Positions 34,143 to 44,825 of a DNA stretch of 64,000 nucleotides are shown here, piece after piece. The notes under the pieces were generated by a model that saw nothing but the letters and a program-made list of their open reading frames with translations, made no database searches and was not told the DNA's origin. Both the position numbers and the translations under genes were made by a program. The stretch covers positions 3,968,001 through 4,032,000 of the forward strand of contig JAPNXP010000003.1 in NCBI GenBank assembly GCA_028753945.1. Reading direction: 5' to 3'. Each line of letters starts with the position of its first letter. The stretch's first letter is position 1. This DNA comes from Hexactinellida sp. DTS-2022 (lineage: Eukaryota; Porifera; Hexactinellida).

Positions 34143-36830
34143 TATATATTAATAATATTTTTAAATATTATATATAAGGAAACATAGCGTATCAGTAGTT
34201 TCATCACAGAAACTGATTCTAAAACTACTGCATAGATACGCTGCTGAGGAGAATATTCTATTGAGTTTGCTGAAATAACACAATGGAGTGTGGTCAAATA
34301 ATTTGTTGGAGTATACTTAATGAATCCCGTAAATTAATCCCGGCAGCCTCGGCATGCTTGGGCTGGCCATAGTGCCATTCTGCCATGGCACATCGCCCCG
34401 ATTGATGCGTAATTGTGAGCTGTGCTGTGCCCAATCTATAACTATGGGGGGTATTGCGAATGCCGTTCCCAGAAATTTTAAAACGATACTTAGTCTTCAT
34501 AGCCAGAGCCATACTTAGTCTTCATGGGATCTGTGCAATTTTGCTTTTGAATCCCGTCTATTTAAAAGTATGGGAGCGCCCCCACAGCATGACATCACCG
34601 GTTATTGTGTAATCTATTTTGACACTGCGCCCCTCGAGGGACGCAGTTAACAAATCATATTACACTTAATGTCAGCGCCGCAATCAGAGGCCAGTCCAAC
34701 ACTGACTCCCGGGATTGGAACACTATAGTTAGTAAATTAGTTTGGAATAAGTTAGAAGAAAATCTGTACAATTTTGCGTAGATACTCAACACTATATAAG
34801 GCTGTGTAGCTCATTGGAAATCACATAATTTATAAAGTGAAGAAATCCGTCATAAATCGAATGAGTAAATATTTATTTTGGTCTAATTAGTACTATGAAT
34901 GAATATATACTTATCTTAATAAGAGATAAATCAAACAGAATGTGTTAGTGCAATAAATATAAGATTTGGCAAGCAAGCAGTGATCACTGAGTATTAATTG
35001 TCTGGAATTAATAGTTTGTAATATCAGTTGCAGTTCTAATAAGGAGCAGCAAAAGTTATTCACTAACTAGTACAATTTAAGAAATTGATAATTTATTCAA
35101 AAAAATGTCCGTTTTTGCAAAAAATAGACAGATTTTTGGACTATAGACTACAATATATTACGTATAAAACTGTACAAATAGACTAATTCCAAATTATAAA
35201 ATAAGCGTAATTACTTGGAAAAGAAAAGCTGACTTACCCGTAACCGAATATGAATTTTAAATTTCTTGAGAGTGGCAACCTGTTACAATGATTAAATTAA
35301 TACAAGTACATTCTAATGGCTCAAGATAAGATTAACCGAGAGAGACTGCTTATTAGCCTGGTAGTGGTTGGATAATGTAAAGTTTTCTTTCATGTTATTA
35401 ACAGCTAAACTAAATAGTTTATATAACTAGATTAGTTAACATAATGTGCAACGTGATTACGTGAAGGAGGATAAAAGAAATAATGTTGATAATATTTCAC
35501 AACTAAAGGTAAAGACAAATATAATATTAGTTGTCTTGTTGGCGAAATAATATAAAGTATTTTAACTATATATTGCTCTAGCATATGATTCTGCGGCCCT
35601 CGCTTGTATTTCAAGCATATTTTTCTTTCAAACTAAATACCGGTTGTATATTAATACAGCATATAGTAACACTATAATTATAGTGCATGGAATGCCAAAT
35701 TTGGAGCTGTGGACCTCCAGCTTTATATTTATATAGGAACAAAGTAAATAAATTATTAATCCAGTCATCGCCGGTGTTGTTAAATATTTATGATATAGTA
35801 GACAATTTCTGGATAATTTTCCATGTATACATAGACTTGTTTGTACAGTATTCCCCACCCCTCACAAAATTAAAGTCTAACTTTTACCAGTGCGATAGAA
35901 TATACGTATAAGGGTAAGTACTTGTATTTTATAAAATAATGGTGTGATCGCAACCTGACAGACAGACAAGAATTTGTTCTATACTTAAAAGGTAGCAACT
36001 AGCAAACAAGGTTGATGTTGGATAACCTTTTGTTGAAATTAACCGAAATATATAGTTTAAGTTAACTAATTACAATTATCTAAAATTCTGACGTATAGAT
36101 TAGTTACATAAAGTAATACATAATGTTATTTGCAGAACAGAATTAAACATATTGGAACAGGCCACAGAGGTGTCACAGCTGGTGCGAGTTTGTGATAATG
36201 GAAATAATTTGTCAATGGTAATAAGACATGAATAAATAAGAAATAATCATGTTATTGGTTATATAAATTATGTGAACATGGCAATGGGATACTCACCTTT
36301 ACAGATTACAATATTTGCTATCAGCTACGGGCTACCTTGGTATGTGGTTCTGATTCATAAATAATTCTTTAGGATTTATTCTAAATAAAAATAAAGAAAA
36401 TTGGGCATGCATTAGTAAAATTAAATTGTTAAAATACAATGGATAACAATAAATTAGTTGTTGTGTTTTTTATTAAAAATTCTTCTTTAAATACGGTTTT
36501 GTAAATTTTCCCCCATCGGGCACAGTATATGAATGATCTATTCATATTAAAATTGAGAGAACATAGCAGGGAACGACAGGGCTAATGGGATAGGACTTGC
36601 AGTAACAGTCAAAAAAGTTTTCGTATTAATAAGCATTTTCTGTGGAGATGAATATGTCTGTAACCAGAACAATCTCTTTAATTTAATCCTTCCAGAATAA
36701 AATTATTTATTATAACAATCAGTAAGTAAGTAAATGAAATAATTGCTTCAGTAGCCAATTAGTTCTGAGTCGCACCAGTCAATAACATAATTAATACTGT
36801 ATCTGTTTAGTTGTACGAATGTAAATGAAA
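34143..36830. other. Intergenic stretch before the F-box gene
   Basis: No gene is supported. A hairpin (AGCGTATCAGTAGTTT with its imperfect inverse) lies at about 34187-34242. A GC-richer patch at 34330-34720 has no coding or tRNA-like structure that I can recognise; it might be a SINE or an old element. An AATAAA-type signal for the F-box gene may be the TAATAAATAA (minus strand) near 36705. Confidence 0.45.
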
Positions 36831-37706
36831 CTATCGATCCACCTTTCTGAGGTATGCAATGAAATCCTTAGCTGTGATTTCTATGAAGATAGAGCCGCGA
36901 CAGACCTGTGCGTGTAAGTACCCAGGAGAGCTCTGGAACGCCCAGAAGAATATCCCACACAACACACATCTCTTCAGCAGCACCTGGTGCTCCTTAACAT
37001 ACTTACGCTTGTAGCGCTCGTGGTAGAACTTTATGACGTAGCATACCACGCTGTAGTTGTCCACCACGATGCCGATGGGCAGCTGGGGCCGGTAGTCCGG
37101 GTCGAGCGGGGAGTGCGCGCGTAGGACCTCCTCCCAGAGAGAGCGGTCGAACACCAGCGTGAAGAAGGAGTGGTTTGTGAGCGCCAGGGAGAGCAGGTCG
37201 TGCGGACGGAAGAGGAAGTTCCGGACGAGGTACCGGAAGCAGTCGCCGGGGAGCCGACGGAACTTATCGGAGGAGAGTTTGTCCGGCCACGGCGCGGAAC
37301 TGTCCACCTGCGAAATGAGGCTGCGGCGGAGGCTGGCGATGCGCTCGACGCAGAAAGTGACGTAGCCGCGGGAGCAGTCGGCCGGCAGCAGCGCGCGCAG
37401 GTTATCCGAGACGGCCTTTAGCGCGGGCAGCAGCAGCGCGTAGCTGGCGAAAGAGAAGTCCTCTGTTGTCACTCCGGTGGCCAACGCCAGGAGCCGCACA
37501 AGCAGCTCGAGGCGGGAGCTCTTGCCGCCCCAGGGGGAGGCGGTGGCCGCGCGGCAGAGCTGCAGCAGCGCCGGCAGCAGAGCGCGGATCTGTATGGCGT
37601 GCTCCAGCTTGAGGTCTCGGAAGGAGTCCTCCAGACTCCGGAGGTGCAGGCCCTGCACGCGCCGCAGCACCTCCTGCGGCTCCTCGCGGGGACACCCCGA
37701 GGTCAT
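36831..37706 (-). CDS. Intronless F-box-like protein
   Basis: A 291-residue single-exon frame from a true ATG at 37706 to TAG. Residues 150-196 look like an F-box: RRLPGDCFRYLVRNFLF, then DLLSLALTNHSFF and a W-containing LWEEVLRAH. F-box proteins bind SKP1 and recruit substrates to SCF ubiquitin ligases; that role here is inferred from this motif only. The N-terminal 145 residues are helical and Leu/Ala-rich with no repeat I recognise. The C-terminal region (about 205-290) has VVDNYSVVCYVIKFYHERYKRKY and a CVLCGIFFW segment but no WD40 or LRR repeats, so the substrate module is unknown. GC content is very high for this window, and antisense frames over it are by-products. PDCD10 lies about 2 kb away on the same strand. 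Confidence 0.6.
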   Translation of the reverse strand: MTSGCPREEPQEVLRRVQGLHLRSLEDSFRDLKLEHAIQIRALLPALLQLCRAATASPWGGKSSRLELLVRLLALATGVTTEDFSFASYALLLPALKAVSDNLRALLPADCSRGYVTFCVERIASLRRSLISQVDSSAPWPDKLSSDKFRRLPGDCFRYLVRNFLFRPHDLLSLALTNHSFFTLVFDRSLWEEVLRAHSPLDPDYRPQLPIGIVVDNYSVVCYVIKFYHERYKRKYVKEHQVLLKRCVLCGIFFWAFQSSPGYLHAQVCRGSIFIEITAKDFIAYLRKVDR

Positions 37707-37842
37707 TGCAGACGGGATACGGCTAGCTATCTTGCCATGTATAATAACTTATGCATAAAGTATCTCGCAACTATAACTACGTATAATGGTGTTCTCCTAA
37801 TAGCAAGATGGCTCTATTAGAAAATTACAATAATACTTAGTC

Positions 37843-38447
37843 CTATCACGAAATATTTGGTCCGTGTTGTTTTTGGTCTGACCGGACAAAATATTTCAGA
37901 CATTTTTGGTCCGGCTATACATTTTCAACATTGAGATTTGGCATATTTGTGTGACCGTCGTGCCAATAGCATACCAATTAGTCTCGAGGGAAGACATCCA
38001 GTGAAACCACATTTTTAAAAATAGTTGCAATGCGTGTTCCCCAAAGGGATCCAAACAAAATAAGTACACTAATGCAGGTTTTTTTTTAAGGCCGATCTTG
38101 GTGTAAAATTTGCACCAAGATTTTTGGGAGTTACACCACGATTCGGGTCGGCAGCGGCCGATGCAGTGTTGAGTTACACCAAGGCCGCGCTGAGTTGCAC
38201 CAAGGTCTGAACCTTAAAAAAACCCCTGCACTAATGGTTGTTAAATTAACTCTATAATTATCTGTTTAAGAAAATGCATGTTTATTATAAATATTGCTCT
38301 CATAATCTAGAATATATGACCTATTGAACAGAATAATATACAATCGGACCAAAACTTATAAATATTTCGGGGGGGGACCAAAATGTCTGAAATATTTGGT
38401 CCGGCCGGACCAAAAACAAACAATACGTACCGAATATTTCGTGACAG
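37843..38447. mobile_element. TIR element with CTATCACGAAATATT ends
   Basis: The left end CTATCACGAAATATTTGGTC and right end CGAATATTTCGTGACAG are inverse. A second inner pair (AAATATTTCAGACATTTTGG type, near 37888 and 38383) lies inside. A younger hAT MITE (38075-38228) sits within. The minimal copy of this family is at 6333-6394. Target duplication unclear. Confidence 0.65.
38075..38228. mobile_element. hAT MITE nested in the previous element
   Basis: It starts CAGGTTTTTTTTAAGG and ends CCTTAAAAAAACCCCTG, with a perfect 8-bp duplication CACTAATG at 38067-38074 and 38229-38236. Internal repeats of GTTACACCA/TTGCACCAAG. Confidence 0.9.
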
Positions 38448-38755
38448 GCCTGTCATCTAATTAATGTAAATGCTAATTTTGTTCTGCAATAATTGGTCTT
38501 TTATAATGCAAGTTCGCATATTAGCAAGCAAATTTCGTGCAAAATGCGACTTGCTATTATGCGAGCATTATACGCAGTATATTGTTGATAACTACAGTAG
38601 TCTCAGCCGGCATTATATCCGTGTCTCTCGAATCAAACTATTCCGAGAGTATTGTTACTTACGTTAATTAATCTAGTTCAGAGCTTTATCAAGTAACAAC
38701 TAAAAACCAGGGATAAGAATGGAAACGAGTACACTAATTAAAACAGACGGTTGAC

Positions 38756-38829
38756 TAAAGCACATGATACAAGATGCAACATTATTATTGCAAATCTGTT
38801 TGTTGCATTGTGAAAGTATGGTGGGCTTA
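38756..38829. mobile_element. Small MITE, GCCCACCATAC family
   Basis: A 74-bp palindrome with TACAAGATGCAACA at the left and an imperfect inverse ending GTATGGTGGGCTTA at the right, related to the cluster at 30150-30495. Confidence 0.5.
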
Positions 38830-39187
38830 AGAGGATGAATTTTTTAAACCCAGAAAATTAACAGAATTTTTTTCCAATTTTACTTCTTTTATAATTCTAT
38901 ACAGAAAACTCCCGTTATAACGAAAAAACAACGAGAACAGTGAATTCTCCTTATAATTATGTAGGATTTGAGAAACTGTTTAATAATAGGGTTAATGTTT
39001 CATGTATATTCGATGGTTGTTAGTATTAACACTTACAGTTGGTGTCGCTCTTCCATTAATGACTTAATGTGCAAGTAGCAAATCATGGAGTTCCATAAGT
39101 CGATAGATTGGTTCTTTGGAAACTGGAATTGTAAATCTCCAATTATTAAATAAATTCGGGCCTTATTATAAATTGGCTTATTGGGTA

Positions 39188-39393
39188 TATACCGATTATA
39201 CTCTAATAGTAGCCCCCTCGAATAATCGCCCCCCAAAGTAGCAAATAAAAATCTATTACCGTTGCCAGGAGTAAACATGTTTGTCTAATTTAAGTCTCAA
39301 AGAGATTATCTATCAACCTACTATAATAAATACATGTGATATTTTCAAAAATTTAGTCACCTAGGGTACTTACTATTCGAGTAAATACGGTAT
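39188..39393. mobile_element. MITE with TACCGTATTTA ends, deleted copy
   Basis: The right end reads ACTATTCGAGTAAATACGGTA; the left end (ATACCGATTATACTCTAATA then GTAGCCCCCTCGAATAATCG) matches the family rearranged. Complete copies are at 53812-54075 and 60453-60715. Confidence 0.55.
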
Positions 39394-39619
39394 TTGAAGG
39401 AATACCACACATCATAATGTTGAAAAAAAAAACAGTAAAACATTACAATTGGTTCACAACCCATTCATAACTAAGGCAGTTAGTTTAGATTATATTAATA
39501 TTATAATTATAATTAGTAAATATCAGTAAAAGACAACAATATTAGAAATAGAAATGAGGTAGTTTGTCGATGTAATTAATAATAACTAATTATACTTTAA
39601 CCACATAATTGAATTGAGA

Positions 39620-40303
39620 CTAAGCTGATTTGAATGACCGCATTAGTTCGTTGGTTTGGTTGATGAGTCTGTTGGCGCTCTCAAACACACGGTCAGCTCG
39701 CCCGTCCTTGAAATACGCCTTCAGAGTATCTGAAAAACTCTTGGAGTGTTTTATGAAAATCTTTTTGTTCTGGTCGATATGTCGCTTCGTCCCGTGTATG
39801 TTAGTTAGCATGGGGTACTTCCTACAGGTGTCATTAACCGCGTCTAGCACGTCCTTAATGGCGGCTGCGATGTCCTTGATTGTCTGCAGGAACCTGGACC
39901 TGTCCTGTATCTGCTCGGGAATGCGACTGAGGGTCGTCCGCAGGGCTTTCGAGCGCTGGTTCAGATAGCGGAACTCGGCTTCTGTGCGCGTGAGTATAAA
40001 CTCCGGACAGTCAATGGAGGCCAGCTTTAGAAGAATCTCTGAAATGTTATTATTTAGAGATTCGGCTTCCAGGATGCACTCAATGAAGCTCTGAGTGATC
40101 CCGGTGTTCTCCTTCTCAGCGCTGCAGAAAGCGGTGCGCAGGGTCTGAATGGCGGAGAGGTTCTTCTCGCCCTGCGACTCCAGCTCCTCGAAGAGAGGCA
40201 GCATCACCACGTGCAGCGCCAGCGCCAGCTGCTGCTTCTCCTCCGGCGGGGGGGGCGTGGCTATCTCCATCTGATAGTATGGTTTGTTATTAACTCTATT
40301 CAT
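39620..40303 (-). CDS. PDCD10: PDCD10 / CCM3, complete and intronless
   Basis: About 227 residues from the ATG at 40303. The frame is open three codons further only through a TTG. The N-terminal half has NLSAIQTLRTAF and AEKENTG, and the C-terminal half has RFLQTIKDIAAAIKDVLDAV, KHSKSFSDTLKAYFKDG and SANRLINQTNELM; these match vertebrate PDCD10 closely as I remember it. PDCD10 dimerises through its N-terminal helices, binds GCKIII kinases (MST4, STK24/25) and links them to striatin-PP2A (STRIPAK) and to CCM2/KRIT1. Its C-terminal four-helix domain resembles the FAK FAT domain; the Lys residues of that surface (KHSKSF, YFKDGR) are present. Usual length is about 212, so this has a short N-terminal extension (a second Met follows YYQ) with a PPPP tract. 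Vertebrate PDCD10 has many introns; this copy has none, with no disabling changes. Confidence 0.95.
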   Translation of the reverse strand: MNRVNNKPYYQMEIATPPPPEEKQQLALALHVVMLPLFEELESQGEKNLSAIQTLRTAFCSAEKENTGITQSFIECILEAESLNNNISEILLKLASIDCPEFILTRTEAEFRYLNQRSKALRTTLSRIPEQIQDRSRFLQTIKDIAAAIKDVLDAVNDTCRKYPMLTNIHGTKRHIDQNKKIFIKHSKSFSDTLKAYFKDGRADRVFESANRLINQTNELMRSFKSA

Positions 40304-40493
40304 TGTACTCAATTCAAATCAAGCCACAGTAGCTATTAGGTTGCCAATAGCAATTCGAGTTTTCCACAGTTCAACCTCGATTATCAGAACATGATTGACG
40401 GTCCCAACAAGTTCGAATAATATAGGTTGCAACGTAAATACCAGTGTGTAACGAAGGAGCCGGGGGCCCCCTCGGCGATCTAAAGGATGGGGG

Positions 40494-41419
40494 ACAGGGT
40501 TGCCAACTTTTGTAAGCACAAAGCGTGATATTTTGTCCTTTTTTTTGAAAAAAAGCGTGAGATTTTGACTAAAAAGCGTGGAAAACAATTTTTCACCTCA
40601 AAAAGCAGTATATTGAGGGTTTTGTTTAGCGTCCACCCATGGCCTACTTAATACAGATTACTTATATTAAATGGAGCTGAGTTACTGGTAAGTTGTAACT
40701 GACTTCAGTTACCAGTAACTGAACTAGCAAATATATGATATGACTTAAATTTCATTTTCTTCCTACTTTCTAATAATTTTATAATAGGAATACTCCATAG
40801 AGATATATTTCATACCCCAAAGGCTACTAAATCACAAAATGGCGACATTCTAAAAATTGTTAAAAATTATAAAACAACCACATGCTAAATTACAAGTAGT
40901 ATCCGAGTTACAACTTACTATTTTCGTCCATAAAATGTATATAATTGCTGTTTATACATATTCATACACATAATATATTCGGAAAATGTAAACTAAGTAT
41001 ATTAGCAAATTATCTTCATTTTCTCGTAGTTCTTTAGACTCGAATTGTAAATTTTGTATATTTGTGGTGTCATCATTAAATGGCACCTAAACAGCTTAAC
41101 CACAAATCTGAGATTCTCAAAAGTGGTTCCATTGGACTCGCAATGGGTGATTACCCCATACACAACCCAAATAATAACAATAAGGGGGCATAGTTTATCC
41201 TATAATGAAATATAAACTGGCCTTCTATTTTTTTGGCCTCCTCGGTGCATACACGGCCGTATATTAAGTAGGCCATGGTCCACCCCTTAATTTTATGATA
41301 CTTTCTCAGGAGCGGGACGTCCTTTCTAACGTGAGGTTTTGAATGTAAGCGTGAGATCGTGAGATTTAAAAAAAGCGTGAGATTCACGCCTAAAGAGTGC
41401 TAGTTGGCAACCCTGTCCT
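40494..41419. mobile_element. hAT-like element inserted beside a second hAT at the same target
   Basis: Ends ACAGGGTTGCCAACT and AGTTGGCAACCCTGTCCT are inverse apart from two extra bases. GATGGGGG lies at 40486-40493 and 41420-41427, an 8-bp duplication, and a third copy (43275-43282) closes the next element. The interior repeats AAAGCGTGAGATT motifs and carries a nested element (40639-41277). No transposase. Confidence 0.65.
40639..41277. mobile_element. Nested TIR element with 8-bp target duplication
   Basis: ATGGCCTACTTAATA and its inverse TATTAAGTAGGCCAT bound about 639 bp, flanked by GTCCACCC at 40631-40638 and 41278-41285. It contains GTTACTGGTAAGTTGTAACTG and TTCAGTTACCAGTAACTGAA, related to the palindromic MITE at 54754-54895. 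Confidence 0.75.
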
Positions 41420-41657
41420 GATGGGGGCAGGGCCGGCGGAAGAGGGGCGGCTGGGGCGGCCTGGGCCGCCCCACTTTTTCTGTCATAATACAAGGCCTAG
41501 GCCCGGATTTACCATACGGCAGATGCGGCATATGCCGGAGGCCCCGCGCTTTTGGGGCCCGCGCTTGGGTCCCTCCAGTGGGTAGATTCTTTATTGAGAA
41601 AAAATGTTCAAATTCGATGTACGTACCTACTTTATGTGCCATAGTTTGAGTATTACT

Positions 41658-42154
41658 CAGGGTTGCCAATCCAATCCAATCGAGAATATTTTCGATTGCC
41701 GATTGCTGCATTTTTCATCGATTGGATTGTCGATTGGATTGCTTCATTTTTCATCGATTGGATTGTCGATTGGATTGCTGCATTTTTCATCGATTGGATT
41801 ATCGATTGGATTGCAATCGATGAATTTCATCGATTTTTTGAGATTGTTTGTTTTTTCAATATCTAAATAATGCCAAAATTTAAAATGCTCAATTGCTCGT
41901 CAATTAAACCCAATAATATATGTTTTAAGTTTGAATATATGATGAAACATAACTCTTTTTGATATAATACTGAGCAGTAAACGATCGAAAAAAATCGGAG
42001 AAACAATCCAAAAGAATCGATGATATTTTGGATTGTCGATTGCGATTGGATTGTCATCCGAATAATCGATTGTCCAAATTTGGATTGCCGATTGTCCAAA
42101 TTTGGCTCGATTGGATTGGATTGTCGATTGGATTGGATTGGATTGGCAACCCTG
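41658..42154. mobile_element. Innermost hAT-like element made of ATTGG/CGATT repeats
   Basis: It starts CAGGGTTGCCAATCCAATCC and ends GGATTGGCAACCCTG, with perfect GTATTACT duplications at 41650-41657 and 42155-42162. The interior is dominated by tandem TCGATTGGATTG repeats on both sides. Overlapping open frames in it are repeat by-products. Confidence 0.9.
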
Positions 42155-42479
42155 GTATTACTATATAGTCTCTTTGTCCCGCGCAATGAATCAATTACCA
42201 CACCAACGTGACCTAATTATTTGAATTTTCGACTAAATGAACCCGGGTCTTATTTACTAATATCAATCATTAATCCAAATTCTACTAATTGTCCTGAGAA
42301 TTTAACAAGTATTAAGTTAAAAAAATTCGGGGGGCAAGCCCTCAGATAGCCAAAACAATCACTCGCTACGCTCGCTCTGAAACCCCTTGCAATGCAGGAT
42401 CCAATCCCGTGCCTCGGATCTGCAATCGTATTGAATTTCAGACTAAATTCAGATGTATATTTCCTTATTCGTGAATAGG

Positions 42480-42955
42480 TGCCCTTCGGTCTCGGTAGCT
42501 TTGCGACTGCTCGGTTCTACACAATCAACTTAAAGGCCGCTACGCTGCCTTACCCCTCCTTAAAACCAATTATTAAATGACTCCATAATTTAAATTTCAC
42601 CCATTTTTTACATATTTTGTCAACAACAACAATAAATATTAATTTTGAATTTTTTACTTGTGAGAATCGGAATCAGCATACTCACACGTTCACCTATCAC
42701 ACCAACTGGAAGCCAGTCTCCTGGTTCATTTTGAATTTTCAGCAATTTGTTTACTTTATTAATCACAACAACAATAAATATAGATATTTGAAATTTCAAA
42801 ATGCGAAATTCGGAATCAGCATACTTGTTCACCTATATGACTATTTGGTAGCTAGCCTCTATCTCAATTATAAGTGCGGTTTCTATTCTCCTATCACATT
42901 AAATACAAGCCGGACAAACAAACCCACATACTACAATCGAGTTTTAATTTCGTAA
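42480..42955 (-). mobile_element. Degenerate Helitron-like element
   Basis: It shows the inverse of the shared 3' end (GCCCTTCGGTCTCGG) at the left, two diverged tandem units with GAATCAGCATACT, and the 5' end (CGGACAAACAAACCC then ACAATCGAGTTTTAAT) at the right. It is clearly older than the copies at 15-17 kb and 62-63 kb. Confidence 0.6.
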
Positions 42956-43297
42956 ACACACATGTGAATTGTTAATGGCATGTGGGACAGAAGGAACTGC
43001 GAGTAATCTTAAATATTTTATGAGTAGGCAATATTTTCCCTAGCACTCCATGATCGATCCAACCAAAAATCAGTTTTCCGTGGGCCAAAAGAAGCCAATT
43101 TTAATCGTTTGCAATGGGATCAAGGGGCCCCGCGCAGTAAAATATGCCGCGGGCCCCGCGAAACCCTAATCCGGCCCTGACAAGGCCAGAAAGTGGGGCC
43201 TAGCCCTGGGCCGCCCCACTTGTTCTGTCATAATACAAGGCCGCCCCACCTCTCACGAGCTTCCGCCGGCCCTGGATGGGGGACCTTAAGAGCGAAC

Positions 43298-43379
43298 CAG
43301 AGTGGACCATGGGTCAGATGGGTCACTTAAATTGATGGGTCATGGGTCACCAATGTTGGCCCATGCATGGTTCACTCTG
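43298..43379. mobile_element. 82-bp hAT mini-element
   Basis: CAGAGTGGACCATGGGTC and GGTTCACTCTG-type inverse ends, flanked by GAGCGAAC (43290-43297) and GTGCGAAC (43380-43387), 7 of 8 identical. ATGGGTCA is repeated inside. Confidence 0.7.
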
Positions 43380-43824
43380 GTGCGAACTGCGAATACAAAG
43401 CGTATTTACTAAATCCGCTTTGTATTATTTCCTATTGCGAAGTGACTCTGTGAGTTACTTCGCAATACAATTTGACAATAAGTTATCCTGGGAAGTAAAG
43501 TCCCTGCTACAAGAGCAACCAACCAGCTGCAAAATGTATAAGGACATAGTGAGCTTATCCATTAATTATGTTAGCACAAGGGTGGGGTTGGTTAACCGAT
43601 CTGAGGATACGGTTACAATTCGATTTATAGCCACGGTTAACCGGTTAACCGCCCATCCTACACAATACAATAAATCCTTCATTAAAATTTGATTATACTA
43701 CACTCAGCTGTATAAAGTATAACCGCATAAGTATATTAAGAGAATACAGTGGTTAATAACAAATATGGTAATTTGAATCGCAAAAATAAAGTGAAGATCA
43801 AAAAGCGAGGTATAAAAAAGTCCT

Positions 43825-43862
43825 GTGCGCATGCGCATTAACCCCAGTGCGCATGCGCATTA
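43825..43862. promoter_or_regulatory. Two direct copies of TGCGCATGCGCATTA
   Basis: The palindrome TGCGCATGCGCA, which equals the consensus of the NRF-1 transcription factor site, occurs twice 21 bp apart. A related GCGCATGTGCGC/GCGCATGCGC pair is at 59393-59418. No gene start is visible nearby, so it may be part of a repeat. Confidence 0.3.
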
Positions 43863-44324
43863 GGTTCAACACGCGTCTACTGCACATTCCATTTGGTTTA
43901 GCACGTACTAACCGCTATTAGTTATATGAATAGTTTTGAAAACATTTTGAAAACAACATTTTGAACATTTATTCGGACATCAATACAGTAACTTAAGAAC
44001 TTGCATGCTCACAATATTCTTTTCCTAACTTTTTGGCGAGCAAATTTTTATATGATGTCATAATGGGTGCAAATCCTAAAGGAATATTCTAGAACAACAT
44101 AGAGATATTAAAGCCAACACCATCGGAAGCTCCTAAAAGTTGGGCTGCAGAGGCCTCCCCTCTCCGATGACCTTGACAGCAATTGAGGGAGCAACTTGTG
44201 AGGCCCAAAACTTGCTAAGGCCCCCCAGCTATAGTTTAGTTAGCTTATGCCCTGGTTGTATGACGGTTTACTTAACGTCTTTGCAATGACTCGCACTTTA
44301 TACTTCCTATTACACACCTACACT

Positions 44325-44668
44325 CAGGGGCGGCGCCAGACAGCCCCATTGGGGGGGCGAAAGGGGGGCGGACCAATGCACTAGAGGGGCAAACCCAATA
44401 GTTGTAAACATTCCAAAGTTAACATTCAAACCAAAATCGATATTTTTAATGACAAACTTAGTTAAATAATATGTCCTATAATAGTGTACGGTGGGGCATC
44501 TCAGCAAAACAGCTAATTATGAACTCCCTGTCCAGGGCATTTAGCATTTTCGCATTAACATTAAGTACTCCTATAACAGACAAGCGAGTTCCCGCCCCCC
44601 ACAGGGGGGGCGGATCTAAATCCCGGGGGGGCGACGCCCCCCCGGGCCCCCCCCTCGCGCCGCCACTG
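44325..44668. mobile_element. hAT element, CAGGGGCGGCGCC family, perfect target duplication
   Basis: Starts CAGGGGCGGCGCCAGAC and ends CTCGCGCCGCCACTG, flanked by CCTACACT at 44317-44324 and 44669-44676. Both subterminal regions are G/C homopolymers (GGGGGGGCG...CCCCCCC). 344 bp, non-coding. Confidence 0.95.
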
Positions 44669-44825
44669 CCTACACTTATAAGGAATCGTTTCTCAAATTC
44701 TAAATGGATATGTCATTATGGTCCAAATATCCATGTTAATTAATATGCAAATGATTATGATATGCTGCTGATGCAAAAACAAAATATGATAGTAAACTGT
44801 AGTACCCTGAATAAGCGTCGGCCCG

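Larger units (their letters stand above)
41498..43179. mobile_element. Middle hAT element of the nest
   Basis: It starts TAGGCCCGGATTTACC and ends CTAATCCGGCCCTG, flanked by ACAAGGCC at 41490-41497 and 43180-43187. Both ends have GGCCCCGCG-type GC stretches, as in widespread CAGGGCCGGATT hAT elements. It contains the next element and a degenerate Helitron (42480-42955). Confidence 0.85.
41428..43274. mobile_element. Outer hAT element of a three-level nest
   Basis: It begins CAGGGCCGGCGGAAG and ends CTTCCGCCGGCCCTG, with GATGGGGG at 41420-41427 and 43275-43282. Once the nested insertions are set aside only about 165 bp belong to it, including GGCCGCCCCACTT and CTGTCATAATACAAGGCC near both ends. 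Non-autonomous. Confidence 0.85.

Noticed and set aside
34294-34512. A 72-codon minus-strand frame in a GC-richer patch
   Set aside because: Low-confidence composition, no motifs; the patch looks more like an old repeat.
37159-37820. Several plus-strand and out-of-frame proteins
   Set aside because: By-products of the GC-rich F-box-like gene; only the minus-strand 291-codon frame has domain-like sequence.
41604-42211. Frames rich in FIDWIVDWI
   Set aside because: Translations of tandem TCGATTGGATTG repeats in a hAT-like element.
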